Source of the DNA: Rehmannia glutinosa
Lineage: Eukaryota; Streptophyta; Magnoliopsida; Lamiales; Orobanchaceae
Length of the DNA: 64,000 bases
Direction of reading: 5' to 3'
Assembly: GCA_016081115.2 (NCBI GenBank)
Contig: JABTTQ020003409.1
Coordinates: 248,001-312,000, forward strand
The notes beneath the pieces were generated by a model, which saw nothing but the letters and a program-made list of their open reading frames with translations, was not told where the DNA came from and did not search any database. A program made the translations under genes and the position numbers. Positions 1 through 11,819 of this stretch are shown in pieces (the stretch's first letter is position 1; each line of letters begins with the position of its first letter).

Positions 1-3000
1 TATCCATAAGCATCTCTAGCATACCTGCAATAAGAGCCATTTTCAGTATTACTCGCAATAGCTAAAAGGGATAATTACAAAAACTACCGCTGAGGTTGGG
101 GTTAATTACAGAAAAACCCACAGGTTTTTTGAAAATTACAAAAAAAAAAACCCATCAAGTTTGATTCTATATTAAATTATACCCCCTTTATAAGTAAAAA
201 CATTTCAAACAACCCCCTTACATTTGCAAAATATTGCAATTACCACCTTCCATTTAACACAAAACTAAACCTCAAGGTCTTTTTTTGGTAATTTTGAAAC
301 ATTTCTGGTTTTTTTTATAATTAACCCAAACCACCTCCGGGGTAGTCTTTGTAATTTCCCCTAGCTAAAACTAAGAAACCTCCCAACAGGCACACCCCAC
401 CTCCATAACCACTTGCAGGAAATTTAAAGTTAGTCTAAAATTACCCAAAACTCCATTCATCGGAGTCCTAATTTCATGCGAAACTGTCGCTAGAAACTGC
501 ACAAGAAAAATAAGTTAGAAAGTAAAAAATAAACAATGATGTTGAGACAGAAATGCATAAATGCAGATGCCCAAACCAAACCAAATGATCTGCATATAAA
601 CCTGAGACTTTGCCACATCAGCTGCCTCAGCACGATGTTTGAGCTCCATCATCTCCCTATAGTCATGTTCCACTTTAGCTATTTGTTTTATGGCTGCGTG
701 AAAGATATGGCCCAGAAGTAAAGTGATAACAAGCACTCCAACAAATGCTGATATCGCCTGCAAGGGAGGAGGAGGCTTCTGTTTAAACCTACACCGCAAG
801 AATGCAAGACAATGTTAGAAGCATGGACCGTTTCTCAGCGGGGCCCGTTTAAAAACCTTAACAAATATTAAAACCTGCAGCGCATCTCATGCTTCCTAGT
901 TGGATCCCCGAAATCGAGGTGGCTTATATGCGGCAATCCGTGTCAGCCACATCATCAGGGCCGTACATTTTGATTGGAGACACTTCACTGGTTGTATCAT
1001 ATACATTCACAATAATAGTCTGTTTGCTAGCAAGCTGATGTAGAAGCTTCTCAACTAATGATGGAACATCATAAGAAGCACCTAGATACCTTTTAGGGAG
1101 CAGAAAAAGAGAAGACAATTCATAAGTGGAAAAGATTTAAGAAATTAGATACAAGTATGACTCACTACCATACACAAAACTAAAGTATTTATTTACCCCA
1201 CTGTAGCATTGATGCGTTCGTCAGGCATAGCATCGGGAGGAAGATTAGTGTTATAGACAGCAAAAGTAAGCACGACACCCAGGTGATTGGATTTCAATAG
1301 CTTGAATGGTGATGTGAGGACTCCCTTTCCGGAAGCCCTAGCCCGTAAGATGTTCTCACGGTCTTCCTATATGAAGACAACAATAAGAGTAAGTGCATCG
1401 AGTGGGCAACCAAGACATGCAGATTATAACATGCGATAAGATGCTTTAAACAACATTAGCAGCTAAAAAGAGAAAAATGAGCCCTCAAATGTATGGAAGT
1501 GTAATTTTCAAGTTTCGCATATCTATATACAACGAATAGATATCAATAATCATATACAATCCACTCCATCCAACAGAAATTTCGGGTCCTCGAGGCTCTC
1601 TTGGTGATTTCATTGCAAACAAACAATGAAATCATTTGTACCCTCATTCAATTAACAGTGCAAGGGGTTAACAGAAGTCACTTTTCCATTGAATTGAGGG
1701 AATAAAGAAAGAAAATTCTAGAAGCAAACCTTGCCAGACATCATATCAATTGAAACAATGTGGGATACAGTTTTCTGTGAGAAAATAACAGGTGCATATT
1801 CGTCTTGAACAGGTGAAGTGCTGAAGTTTTCTGGGTTACATTCTTGAGCTAAAGTTTGATCATCGATGTCCATTTTCTTAATTGTCCATCCATACTGCTT
1901 CTCAATATGCTCCCTTTCAGAGTGACGGACTCTTAAAGCATAAGCAACGCCACTTGTAAGCGGTCTTTCAAAAGCTGTTCTCTCAGTATAATCTTCAAAG
2001 GTTTTCTGCCCAAATAGTTGGCAATGAAAATTAATTTTCATTGCAAGAACATAACCACACATGTTAAGTGGGAAAACAGAGGTCACTCTGTATTCGGAAG
2101 ATAAAATTTTACTATGAAATATTGGCATTTGTACCTGATCTATAGCAGAAGGCTGTTTTCCATGGTGAAACGTAGAAACAAGAATAGCCAATGCGTGAAC
2201 ATGGTTCATGCTGACATTAAATTGGTCCTGGAGCATCCGAGCGCGTTAAATCGCACATGCTTGCCAAAGTTTCTCTCCTTCTAAACATTATATCTTTATT
2301 CAAGTACCAAAATAACCAAAACGACAACATTACACCGCCTACGACAAAAACAACCAAAAGCTTTTTCCTCCACTTTCCAGTACTTCGGGAGGAAGACTGG
2401 GCCTGCTGTTGCAGCTGAGGTTGCTGCAATAGTGGTTGTTGATGTATCATCTTATGCTTTTGACTCCTACGTTTATCGTATAACCTGCAGAGGTTGTAGC
2501 TTATAGCCATTCCAATAAGGATCCAGAAGCAAATTTCCGCAAACCTGATATAAATGCCCTTATTACAATGATCTGTGGCATGAGATCGAAGTTCTCTCAT
2601 TTGCAATTTATTCTGCTGGAAGCCAAGAATTTACAGTTAAATTTAAATATTTTCAAAATTTGTCGAAAAGAATAACACAACCAGCAACATATATTAACTA
2701 CTGAAAAATGGTGGTGGGGAGGGGGAGGGGGGGAATAACAAAACATTTTTCTCATATCATATCTAGCTAGCTAGTCAGTAATACTACATCCATCACTTAG
2801 TAATAGACCTAGTTTGACTTTGAAAGAGCAAAAGATTTGTTTATTTTTACTCAATTTCCCTTAAAAGTATTGGTCAGTGACTCAGTATGCCACATCAATA
2901 TTCAATACTTTAAGTGAAGAGGATAGTATTGCGAAATAAATCGACTTTAGGAAGTACGGTCTCATTTTAGGACGTCCGGACAGAAGTAGGAGGCATATTT

Positions 3001-6000
3001 TGTAGAGGGGGTAAAACTAAGCATATGTACCAATTACAAGTTAATTTAAGCTCATTCTATAGTTAAATATAAAGAAGTGTTTCCTAAAAATCTGAAGATA
3101 TTAGAATTGACATGCAGTTGAATAAAATCCTTTCAAGCTCTTAAAAAGGGTGGGGGGGGGGGTGGTGGGGGTGGTGGAAGAGCATTCTTGTAATATCATA
3201 TATATAGAGAAAGACAATGATATAATTAAGCATTCTTATCAATCAATAACCGATTTTAATACTCACAGTTTTACTACAAAACAATATTTACTTTAATCAA
3301 AAATGAAACCAACTGACAATCAGTTGTCGTAAATCTTTGAAAACCTGTTGAAAGATTGTTTCTGCTAGATCCACAACGTACATAAGAGAATATATTATTC
3401 AATGACGTAGCAACAATTGAGAGGGAAAAAAAATTGTATTCATGAATTTCAATCACATTTCATTTCAATCAGAGGGCATGCTCCAGTCAAAGACTTGGGA
3501 CTCATAGAATCAAATAAAAAGAGCTCACCTCTTTGCAAAAGGAATGCAATGATGAAATGGATGAAGATGTAGTATTTGGGATAAATGATGCAGACATTTC
3601 ATCAGATGATGGTAAGCCAGGATAGTTTGCATTGGCGCCTTCGATAGATGGGCAACGCTCACCAGTCACCAATTCACACTGCCTATGGAATATCTGGTTC
3701 TCAGAACCTAGCATCTTAAGCCCACATATTATGTTACTACTTGGCGGCATTCCATATCCCGATCCACTGCAGCATGCAAAAGATGCAATCTGGAAATGCA
3801 GACAAGATTAAGCAGCTGATTGAAAAAACAGGAGCAATCAGAACTTTATGCCAGGTGGCAATCAAGCCAAATTTTTAAATGGTGAGGCAGGGGTAAAGCA
3901 AGACACATATGTAAGTGGAATAAACATATTGGACAAGTTCAATCGAGAAAATTATTAATTTGGCAGCATACAATGTAAAAGACAGACAGACGTAATTTCT
4001 TTGTGGTATAAATGATAAAGCAATAATAGAGAAAAGATAAGATTAATCAGTGCCAGATGATTAGTAAATAATATATTTCTTCATCAAACCCCGAAGCCAA
4101 TTTATCTTGAATTTCGCACAAGTCCCCAATTAATATCCCATCGTATATTAGATGTTGTGGTAGTTTGGTATATTCCCCAGAAACAATATACATTTCTTAC
4201 AAAGAATAGAGTTGGACGGAGCTGATGAACAATTTGGGATGCTTTAATTATTTGTTCTAGGCTAAATTCATTTCTGCTCTAACAGTTATGAGAGTAAGAA
4301 TTTCAGAATTTATATATACTCATACATTATCAAGAATCTCTTTTTCCTTACTCGTTTTATTAAGGTTTCTTTATCGGGGTGGAGGAAAAGGCCAAATCAG
4401 GTTTTAACTGCTGAGTAATCAGTAATGTAATAACTTAGCCCACTTTTATGACGTAGTGTCTTTCGAGGGAATAGATGAGTTCTGCTTGCCCGGGACTAAC
4501 TCTTAGATATATCTCTTGTTGGAAGTAACCCTGATCCCATTGATAACGAGTGTTTTTTAACTGGGGGATATTTTCATTCAGATACTTCATCCAAGATAGT
4601 TCTAAAGTCTAAGGCATACCAATTCCATTGCCATTTCAGCAATATATTTCAGCTTACCGGTAGGCTTTGAAAGAGAGCCTAATTAGGTGACAAGAATACT
4701 TTCTTTTAGGTACAGCAAAATTATACAATTACTTATACTGTTTTTTTTTATAAAAGGGGAACCCGCACCACTACTTCGGGTGCGCACTGGGAAGACCCTC
4801 GACCTTGACGCAATAGCTTGCAAACCACGTCAGTCAAACCATGCTAGGTAAACCATGTGCGACGGGCTCAACCAAGTGGTGTAGAGGTGGAGATTCGAAC
4901 TTTAGACCACCTTTGGCATCAAGAACCCATCCTACTCCACTAGGCCACCCCACCCCATGAGGGGCGATTGCTTATACTATTGATCCATTGTTAAGTGCTT
5001 TGTCTAGAAACAGCTGATACAACCTTGGCGCTCTTAAATGAAGACTTCTGTGCAACACTATGTAGAAATGAAAATAATCATGAAACACTTGTGCATTATT
5101 CATGTAACCTTGATGCTACAAAAGTGAGTAGTGCATAAGTATTATGTGAGTCATTGAATCTCCATATTATCAAGCTTTACACTTTCACGCAATGCTTGTG
5201 TCATCATTTGCCCATCCAAGTGTTCACATTACATGTGAGTAGTTAACACTCGTGTAGCGTAGAAAAGCCCTTGGTTCAGCAAACAAAAAAAGAAAGAAAG
5301 CACTGAACAAAAGAAAGAAAACGCAAGCACTGAACATTCGCTATGATATTCACAAAAGTAAATGTTAACATAAAAGCATTACCATTGCAATAAATTCATC
5401 TTTACTAAAATAGAATTAGATCGAAAATTGTCTACTACTGTTCGCCGAATCTTCAAATCTACTTCAGATATTCAACTATAAAAACGCATTCTACAATTTT
5501 CATTCCATATCAGCAAAGACCATGGTGAATGGAGATAATATGTTCTCTTAGAACCTTTCTATCATCTAAATTAGACTTGAAAGAGCAAGTTCATGTTCAG
5601 AATGGTAACTATTATATAGCATTGTACAATATAATCCATCAATATGACTCATTTCCAATGTTCAACAACTTCTTAGCAGGAATAAGGTATCCCAGGGGCA
5701 GATAGCATGCAATTAATACAATGAAGCCAAAAATCTAAAGCATCGGAAACGATCAAGATCAGAACGAAAAACCCTTTGAGGAAATGAACAATAAACATAT
5801 ATGTTACAACGGATAAAGAAGCCAAAGCAAAACAAACCTTTTCCATGCTCACATTGCAATTTTCCAACACATCTTGAGTATTATATTGGCTTATAAGAGG
5901 AGTCTCCACATTCCTGCCCAATTTCCCATCATTCAACACCCAAATGAACACAAATAAAACAACCACGAGCCATAAGAGTACGAGTGTTTTTCTCCATTTC

Positions 6001-6152
6001 CAGACACTTGCTCTCCCATGCAGTGACTCTTTAGCCTGCTTTTGGTTATAGGAGGAACAAACGTTGCCGTTTGAGCCAGAGTGCTTGTGATTTGAAGACA
6101 TCTTCACCAAAACCCACTTAAATATTTTGAGAAATGGCCTTGAAACCTTCAT
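1..6152 (-). CDS. AHK2: Cytokinin receptor histidine kinase, AHK2-type; 5' part of gene, two frameshifts
   Basis: Membrane hybrid histidine kinase that senses cytokinin through an extracytosolic CHASE domain and starts the His-Asp phosphorelay. Nine exons are read on the minus strand: 5838-6152, 3529-3789, 2135-2615 (start may be 2612), 1730-2005, 1197-1366, 875-1089, 602-788, 445-496 and 1-24 (partial); phases fit apart from two indels. Visible in order: a membrane segment near residues 56-73, two more near 220-237 and 280-300, the CHASE domain about 320-560 (ERPLTSGVAYAL, QDEYAPVIF, DFGDP), a membrane segment near 583-605, then the H-box TVSHEIRTPMNG with the phosphorylated His. The three N-terminal membrane segments and CHASE wording fit AHK2 better than AHK3 or AHK4. 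The start at 6152 has an in-frame stop four codons upstream. Kinase, ATPase and receiver domains lie beyond the left edge. Frameshifts fall near 2246-2250 (+1) and 938-939 (-1), so this is either a broken copy or carries assembly errors. Confidence 0.93.
68..361. mobile_element. MITE, Mutator-like (294 bp), in AHK2 intron
   Basis: Ends are inverted: GGGATAATTAC at the left and GTAATTTCCCC at the right, with matching AAAAACTACC / GGTAGTCTTT just inside. It is flanked by a perfect 9-bp direct repeat TAGCTAAAA at 59-67 and 362-370, the duplication size expected of Mutator-like elements. The body is homopolymer-rich. It sits in the intron between the H-box exon and the next AHK2 exon. A relative lies in the LHCB2 intron at 42533-42829. 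Confidence 0.85.
936..942 (-). other. Apparent -1 frameshift in AHK2 CHASE exon
   Basis: The sense strand reads GAC ACG GAT TGC CGC and soon meets a stop (TAA). Dropping into the next frame restores the conserved LDFGDP...RKHEMRCR segment, which splices in phase to FKQKPPPP. One G appears to be missing from a GG pair; the exon is 215 bp where 216 is expected. Confidence 0.75.
2246..2250 (-). other. Apparent +1 frameshift in AHK2 exon 3
   Basis: Just before the conserved MLQDQFNVS stretch the sense strand has GATTTAACGCGCTCGGATG. The codons CGC GCT CGG ATG (R A R M, conserved in the family) are out of frame with the preceding TGC GAT by one extra base in the T/A run. The exon is 481 bp where 480 would keep the phase. 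Confidence 0.75.
4741..4966 (-). mobile_element. tRNA-derived SINE in AHK2 intron 1
   Basis: On the minus strand this 226-bp unit has a box-A-like TGGCCTAGTGG, a box-B-like AGTTCGAATCT about 50 bases later, a tRNA-unrelated body and a short poly(A) tail (poly(T) at 4741 on plus). A 12-bp direct repeat flanks it with one mismatch: ATTACTTATACT at 4728-4739 and ATTGCTTATACT at 4967-4978. These are the marks of LINE-mobilised, Pol III-type SINEs. Confidence 0.85.
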
Positions 6153-7440
6153 AGTTACTCCCAGTTAAAGTTAAGAAACTCAAACAAGAACCACCATGAG
6201 ACTGGCAACACTTCAATTGAATTACAAAACTTAAGGGCCAAATATACAGTAAATCAAGAAGAATTTCAAGAAAGACGCCAAGAAAGGGCCAATAACTAAT
6301 TTGACATGGAGATTCTTGAGCACCCTTCAACAAAAAAGCTATCAAATCTTCCTCAAAATTAAGGGCCTTTCAAGAGAGACAAACCCTTTAAAAGATTTAG
6401 ACAGGGGAATCAAAATCTGCAAGTCGGCAGTAGAACAGTAGATATTCTGCAGTTTAATAAAGTTCCAAATTTTCTCAAAGCAACATGTGAAGAAAGTTGT
6501 ACACTCTCTGAAGGCACAACAAAACCATCAACAAGAACCCTTTTTAAGTTGATTTTTTGGAGAAACACTTGCAGAAAGGACAATCATGCCAAACAAAAAA
6601 CAACAACTTAGAAACTGATTTGGCTAACTGCTACTGTAATCAGTAAAAAGACAGTAAATTCAGGCCCTTTCTTTTTGATATATCACACAAAAACCCTCTA
6701 GTATGTGTAATGCAGGGGGGAAACGAAAGGAGAAATAACTTTATCAAAGAAAACACATCATCAAGAGAAATTGAATTTGAAAGTAAAAAAAAAAAAAAAA
6801 AAAAACCAGTTGTTTTCAGCGCAAATCCAACTGGAATCAATTATCAATGTGGGCTAAAAAAAGAATTTGCTCTTCTTTCTCCCTTTTCTTGAGAGACTTG
6901 TGATATATGGTACAGTACATCATTATCTCATCATCTATGTGGGGGAAAGGTTAAGAAAAACAAAACAAACAAAATAAGGCCAAATAATGGTACTAATATT
7001 ACTTGAGTAAAGAAATGTAGAAGTAGTAAAAAGTCGCTCTCCACAAGTTAAAAAAGCAGAACACTCCAACCCAACTCCATTTTGGAATTCTATCTTTTTT
7101 TATGTACAAATTTCTTTCATTTACTTATTATTATATTGTCCCTCCTTTGCATTTTTCTTTTACTTTTTGAGAAATTTTGACAGCGACCCAACCATTCAGC
7201 GTTTAAAGATTAGTGTTTTGTTTTTTTTTCTGCCAACTCTGCTGCAGTCACAGCACCTATGATAGATTAGATGTATGTATAATGTATCTATCTATACATA
7301 TATGTGTGTGTTTGTAGAGAGAGAAAGAGAAAGGTGGTTAAAAGGGTGTTTTAGGAAGCCAAGCCAGTGTGTTTTTTTGTATGTTCAGAACAGAGTTCTG
7401 TAACAGGAAAAACAGGAAAGGTGGGGTGGGTAGGGTGGGG
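6153..7440. other. AHK2 5' flank / leader region
   Basis: No coding gene is seen. It contains long A and T runs (about 6785-6805), a GAGAGA-rich patch near 7315-7335 and G-rich tracts near 7420-7440. The 5' leader and promoter of AHK2 should lie here, but transcription start and leader introns cannot be fixed from sequence. A minus-strand reading frame from an ATG at 6345 to a stop at 6118 overlaps the AHK2 start in another frame and could act as an upstream ORF if that stretch is in the mRNA. Confidence 0.5.
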
Positions 7441-7446
7441 GTAAGG

Positions 7447-7661
7447 GATGACAATTTGGGTCATCGAGGGTGTTCGTGTTTAGGTTATGTTTAAAATACA
7501 TAAAAAAACTAAATAAAATACAAGATATTATGTCTCAATACAAATTAGTAACATCGTGTCACTTTCGTGTTAGACGAGTTTGTGTTCGGATTTCTCGTGT
7601 TCAGGGTTTTTTAGTAACTTCAAGTCGAGTTTGTATCGTGTCAGCTGTTGATACCCTAGTG
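7447..7661. mobile_element. Possible small hAT-like MITE or fragment
   Basis: The left side begins AAGGGATGACAATTTGGGTC and the right side ends GCTGTTGATACCCTA, which are roughly inverted. The 3' portion (GTCGAGTTTGTATCGTGTC) resembles the 3' portion of the better-supported hAT-like element at 8962-9631. No convincing target duplication was found. Confidence 0.35.
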
Positions 7662-7932
7662 GCTGTGAGGTAGGGTTGGGGGTATGGCATCTATTCTAAG
7701 GTTGCTTTTGATGATGAGAGGAGTAGGCATGGAGACTGGAGAGCAGTAAAAAGAAAGCAGAAAAATAGGTGGTGTAATTTAATGGAAAGTGGGGCATAGT
7801 TGCTAGAATGCGCTAAGTGGTGGAGATTCTTAAGCTACACTTTATTCCCCACATATATATTTAATTATATTTATTTTTTTGGGGGAAGGAAGATAATAAT
7901 TGATGGATGTGGTCAGCCATGGCCATGCATGT

Positions 7933-8010
7933 CTGGTTTTGTTACCTTACCCTACACATTAATTAAAATAATTTTCTGGTTTTGTTACCTTACCCTACAC
8001 ATTAATTAAA
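7933..8010. repeat. Tandem duplication, about 43 bp x 1.8
   Basis: The string CTGGTTTTGTTACCTTACCC with its ACACATTAATTAAA continuation occurs at 7933 and again at 7976. Confidence 0.8.
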
Positions 8011-8953
8011 GAATTTTTAAAAAATAGAAATTGCATTACTGCTAAAGTAAAGCACAATTATACTAATCACTTCACTTGCATCAATGCCATGATTGGATTT
8101 GACTATTATTACTATAAGTAAGATTATGGCATATGTGTTCCTTGATTTTTTTGCACAGATTTCAAAGATTATTCTTCTTTCTATTTTTTTTTTTTTGTGA
8201 AAGCCTTTCTATTATTTATTGTGTCGCGTTTAAATGTAGTATTTTGGCCATAAGTGTATAACATAAGGTTCATTTCTTGTCTTCTCTCATCGATTGGGTC
8301 CCAGGTCAATTAGGTCGTGGGCCTTGAACGTGGGCTTGAGCTTGATAGCCCATATTTAAAAAAAAAAAAGGAAAGCAGAGTATCAAATTAATTAGGTCGA
8401 ATTTCCAAATGTTAAAATCTTAGGGTGTTTGCATAATTTTGAATGGGTGAATCTGCAGCTATGGCTCTATTGGAAAAGGCATTTGAATCAAATGCAGGGA
8501 CACCTACCATTTTTTTTTTTTTTTTTGGAACTGCTATAATTCAATGATATTTTCTTTAACTAATTATGGTATCCAATTATAACTCTATGGCCCAGTTTAC
8601 TTTCATTATTGGTATATGAAATGATTGATAAATAATTAGAAAAATCGTAGGATAAGAATTATATTATTAATGAATATAGCGTGAACTTCGGTTAATTGTA
8701 AGAATTGTGTTTAAATACAAACTTGATCACATTTGCACTTTGTGGGACCCATTAATATTATGGTATACAGACGAAATTACCCTTATTTTATATTAGTTAT
8801 ATTCCTTATTCCTTTCTACAAATATTTTCCTCCCTTTTTTTTCTTGAGGAAAATATTTTCCTCCCTTTCACATTGGGAAAAAGAGGACTATTCTAAAGAA
8901 AAAAGTTGAGGACAAAGTGGACAAATATTACACTACTAGCGTATGAGTTGGGT
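8011..8953. other. Intergenic, no feature recognised
   Basis: AT-rich with poly(T) and poly(A) runs near 8180 and 8510. No conserved coding signal or paired repeat was found. Confidence 0.5.
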
Positions 8954-8961
8954 CTTCTGAC

Positions 8962-9631
8962 TAGGGGTGTTAATTTGGGTTGTGTCCGGGTTCGTTGGTC
9001 CGGTTTCGCAGGTTCGCGTGTCAGAAACAGTCGACTTGGACTTGACCTATTTAATTATTTGTGTCATAATCTTGAACCCAAATCCAACCTGCTTATTTCA
9101 CAGGTAACCCGGACCCGACCCGTAACCCGTCTAATAAAATTGTTTTGCTATATATTTAATAGTTTTGACTGAATAAATTTATTTTTTAAAATCAATCACT
9201 ATCATACACTATTGAATCAATAAAAAAATATCACAATTCACAACATAAAAAAAGAAATAACATGATTGCATAACTAACATAACATACTAATAATATTTTA
9301 AGGACATTATTCAAAAAGGCATGCATAATAATAATAATAAATACATAACTAAAGAGGTTATATCGTTTAAGTTTTAAGGATATGTCTTGTTTGTTGTTTT
9401 CTTATAATTAACTATTTACTTAATTTTCTTTTAAATTCACAAACGAGTTAGACAGGTTAAATGGGTCATAGTAAGTTGACCCAAACCCGACCTGTTTAAT
9501 TGGCAGGTTATTCGCGTTCGACCCAATTTTGACCCAGCCCCATGAAGGTTGAACTGACAGAACTTATACCCATTAATTTCGTGTTAAGTTCATATCGAGT
9601 TTGTTTGTCGGGTCCGAAATTAACACCCCTA
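8962..9631. mobile_element. Non-autonomous hAT-like element, 670 bp
   Basis: Terminal inverted repeats TAGGGGTGTTAATTT (left) and AAATTAACACCCCTA (right) are perfect over 15 bases. The flanking 8-mers CTTCTGAC (8954-8961) and CTTATGAC (9632-9639) differ at one base, fitting the 8-bp duplication of hAT elements. Subterminal GGGT/ACCC-rich stretches are also inverted. There is no transposase, so it would depend on a partner element. Confidence 0.85.
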
Positions 9632-9639
9632 CTTATGAC

Positions 9640-11225
9640 CAACATAAAGGTTTGTATATCTATTTCTTAGATTACTAATGACACAAGAATCATGTCAATT
9701 TGAGTTGTTATGGAGGAGTTATGCGTTTTATACGAAACTCCCATAGAGTCATCTTTGGGCAAAATGTTATTTTTTGTTTGAAATTATTCGTCTCTCGAAT
9801 CTAATTCGGGTCAAATAAGATTCGGCTTTTCGATCTAATCGAAAAGAAGCGGAAGCAAGGGATTTCAAAAAATCAAGTTTTAGATATAAGAATATAAGAT
9901 CATGTTTATTAAAATTTCAGCTAAAGGAAGAAAAAGAAAATTTACCTACTGCGACGCTTTTCTTGTTTTTTGTTTTCTCTTCGTTAATCTTTCGAATCTC
10001 CGAAACTCGTAGGCACTACGATCTTCCAATTCGATTATCCCTATCAACGGCGGTGTGTGTGCACTCAAATAATAATTATAAGTTCCTAACTTTTATATGT
10101 CTTTCTGCCGAGACTTCTTTTCCTATTCTTTTTTTCTTAAAAAAATTTGAAAATATGTTTTTCAAATAATGATTTGTGATCTACTTTTATGGGCTTTTTT
10201 CAATCAGTTTCTCATTTTAACTCAAACTCTTATCTAATTTAGAATTCATAATTTTAAATAGAACTCTAATTGATAATTATCAAATTAATAATTATATTAA
10301 TATCATAAATATTTTATATTTATTTAATTCTAAATACAGTCAAAACTGTAAAATACCAGACATTCCCGGAATTAACTGATATTAATATATTAGTCCAAAT
10401 TTTTTGAAAACTCTTTTCCATGAAACCATTAGGAACATAAAATATTATTTCTAACTCGTTTACTTTAGGAAGGAATCCAGGGGACCATGGAACTATAATT
10501 ATAAGCTCAATAAATCGAATAAATAATCAAACTCTTTAATTAATTTATTCTACTTATTAATTCCGATATTAATCCACTTTAAATTCAGAATTGCACTCTT
10601 ATAATTACAGAATATATTACTTTACGAATTTGAGTAGTCCATTGATATAATTACATATAGATTAATCATCCATAGACAATTCGTAATTGAAGTTAGGTAG
10701 TATCTGTTAAACCTCTTCAATTACTTTTTATCCTCATTTACCATTAATTCACTATCGAATGGTTAATTTATAATTAAATTATAAATTGAAGATCTTAGAC
10801 CATTCAATTCCATAATTAACAAATGAGATAATCGTCTTTCTACTTTCATCATCCATGAAGGAATGAATTCCATATATGTGAATTTATATTAAAACTATTT
10901 TAATTCAAATGTGAATCTAAAATGCAAGTGTTGGGAATGTCGTATGACAAACTTAAACAAGATAACTAAGAATCACACGAGAAATAAACATGAGTCTATA
11001 ATCACTCGAGTTAAGATTTATCCATATATGATCATCTAGTGATTTAATTTAATTTTTCATTTCTACAACAGAATTTGTATGAAAAATTCAAAATTAAATC
11101 GATCAAAGTTATTTATGATCAAATCATATATAAATTCCTCACTAAGATGTCTCCACATCGTTGGTGGTCGGATAAAACAGTCATATTCAAAAACATTTGT
11201 GCGGGTTTGTGATGTTTTTAATTAA
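9640..11225. other. Intergenic AT-rich DNA, possibly decayed LTR material
   Basis: No gene recognised. The stretch around 10930-11160 (beginning TGTTGGGAATGTCGTATGAC) has the look of an LTR edge, but no partner copy or target duplication was found in the window. Confidence 0.35.
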
Positions 11226-11819
11226 CACAAAAACTCATCGTCAGAGGACCGTTAGGCGGATCGACCCGCGGACCGGTGGCATTTTCGTAATATCGCAGTG
11301 GTGTTTAAGTAGTTTTCGAGGCACCACCAGTATAACTTGATCTTACGAAAAGTATTAGCCATCCTTCTAAAAAGTATTAACAGATTCTTTTGAAATGTAT
11401 TAGCGATTTCCTTAAAAGTATTTTAGTATTTCTCCGAATATATAAAATGTATTAACGATCCCTCAAAAAAAGCATTAGTAGTTCCTCGAAAAAGTATTAG
11501 TAGTTCCTTGAATATAATTAATTTTTTCTCCCGAAATGTATTAATGTCATCCTTACGAAAAGTATTAGCCGTCCTTCTAAAATGTATTAGAGTTCTTGAA
11601 TGTATTAGTAGTTTCCCGAATATAATTAAATTTTTCTCCCGAAATGTATTAATATTCCTTCGAAAAGTATTAGTCGTCCTTCTAAAAAGTATTAGCGATT
11701 CTTGAAGTGTATTAGTAGTTCCGTGAAGAGTATTTTAGTATTTTTCATGAATATACTCCCGAAATGTATTAGTTGTCCCTCGGAAAAGTATTAATAGTTT
11801 CTCGAAAAAAGTATTCCAT
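11226..11819. mobile_element. Left part of a TIR element with minisatellite core, split by the Athila-like insertion
   Basis: It begins CACAAAAACTCATCGTCAG followed by GACCGTTAGGCGG, then a GTGGCATTTTCGTAATATCG motif that matches, in reverse complement, the right end of the element at 57542-58718. From about 11340 it is a degenerate array of roughly 25-30-bp units built on GTATTAGTAGTTCC and AAAAGTATTAGCCGTCC. The array stops at 11819 where an LTR begins, and resumes at 23399 after the retrotransposon. No clear right terminus was found. Confidence 0.7.

Noticed and set aside
10920..11160. Possible copia LTR beginning TGTTGGGAATG
   Set aside because: No partner LTR, PBS, CA end or target duplication could be located; left as unresolved AT-rich DNA.
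11340..11819. Regularly spaced short repeats, at first sight CRISPR-like
   Set aside because: Units are degenerate and directly adjoining without unique spacers, no cas genes, and the genome is a plant's. It is a minisatellite within a transposon.
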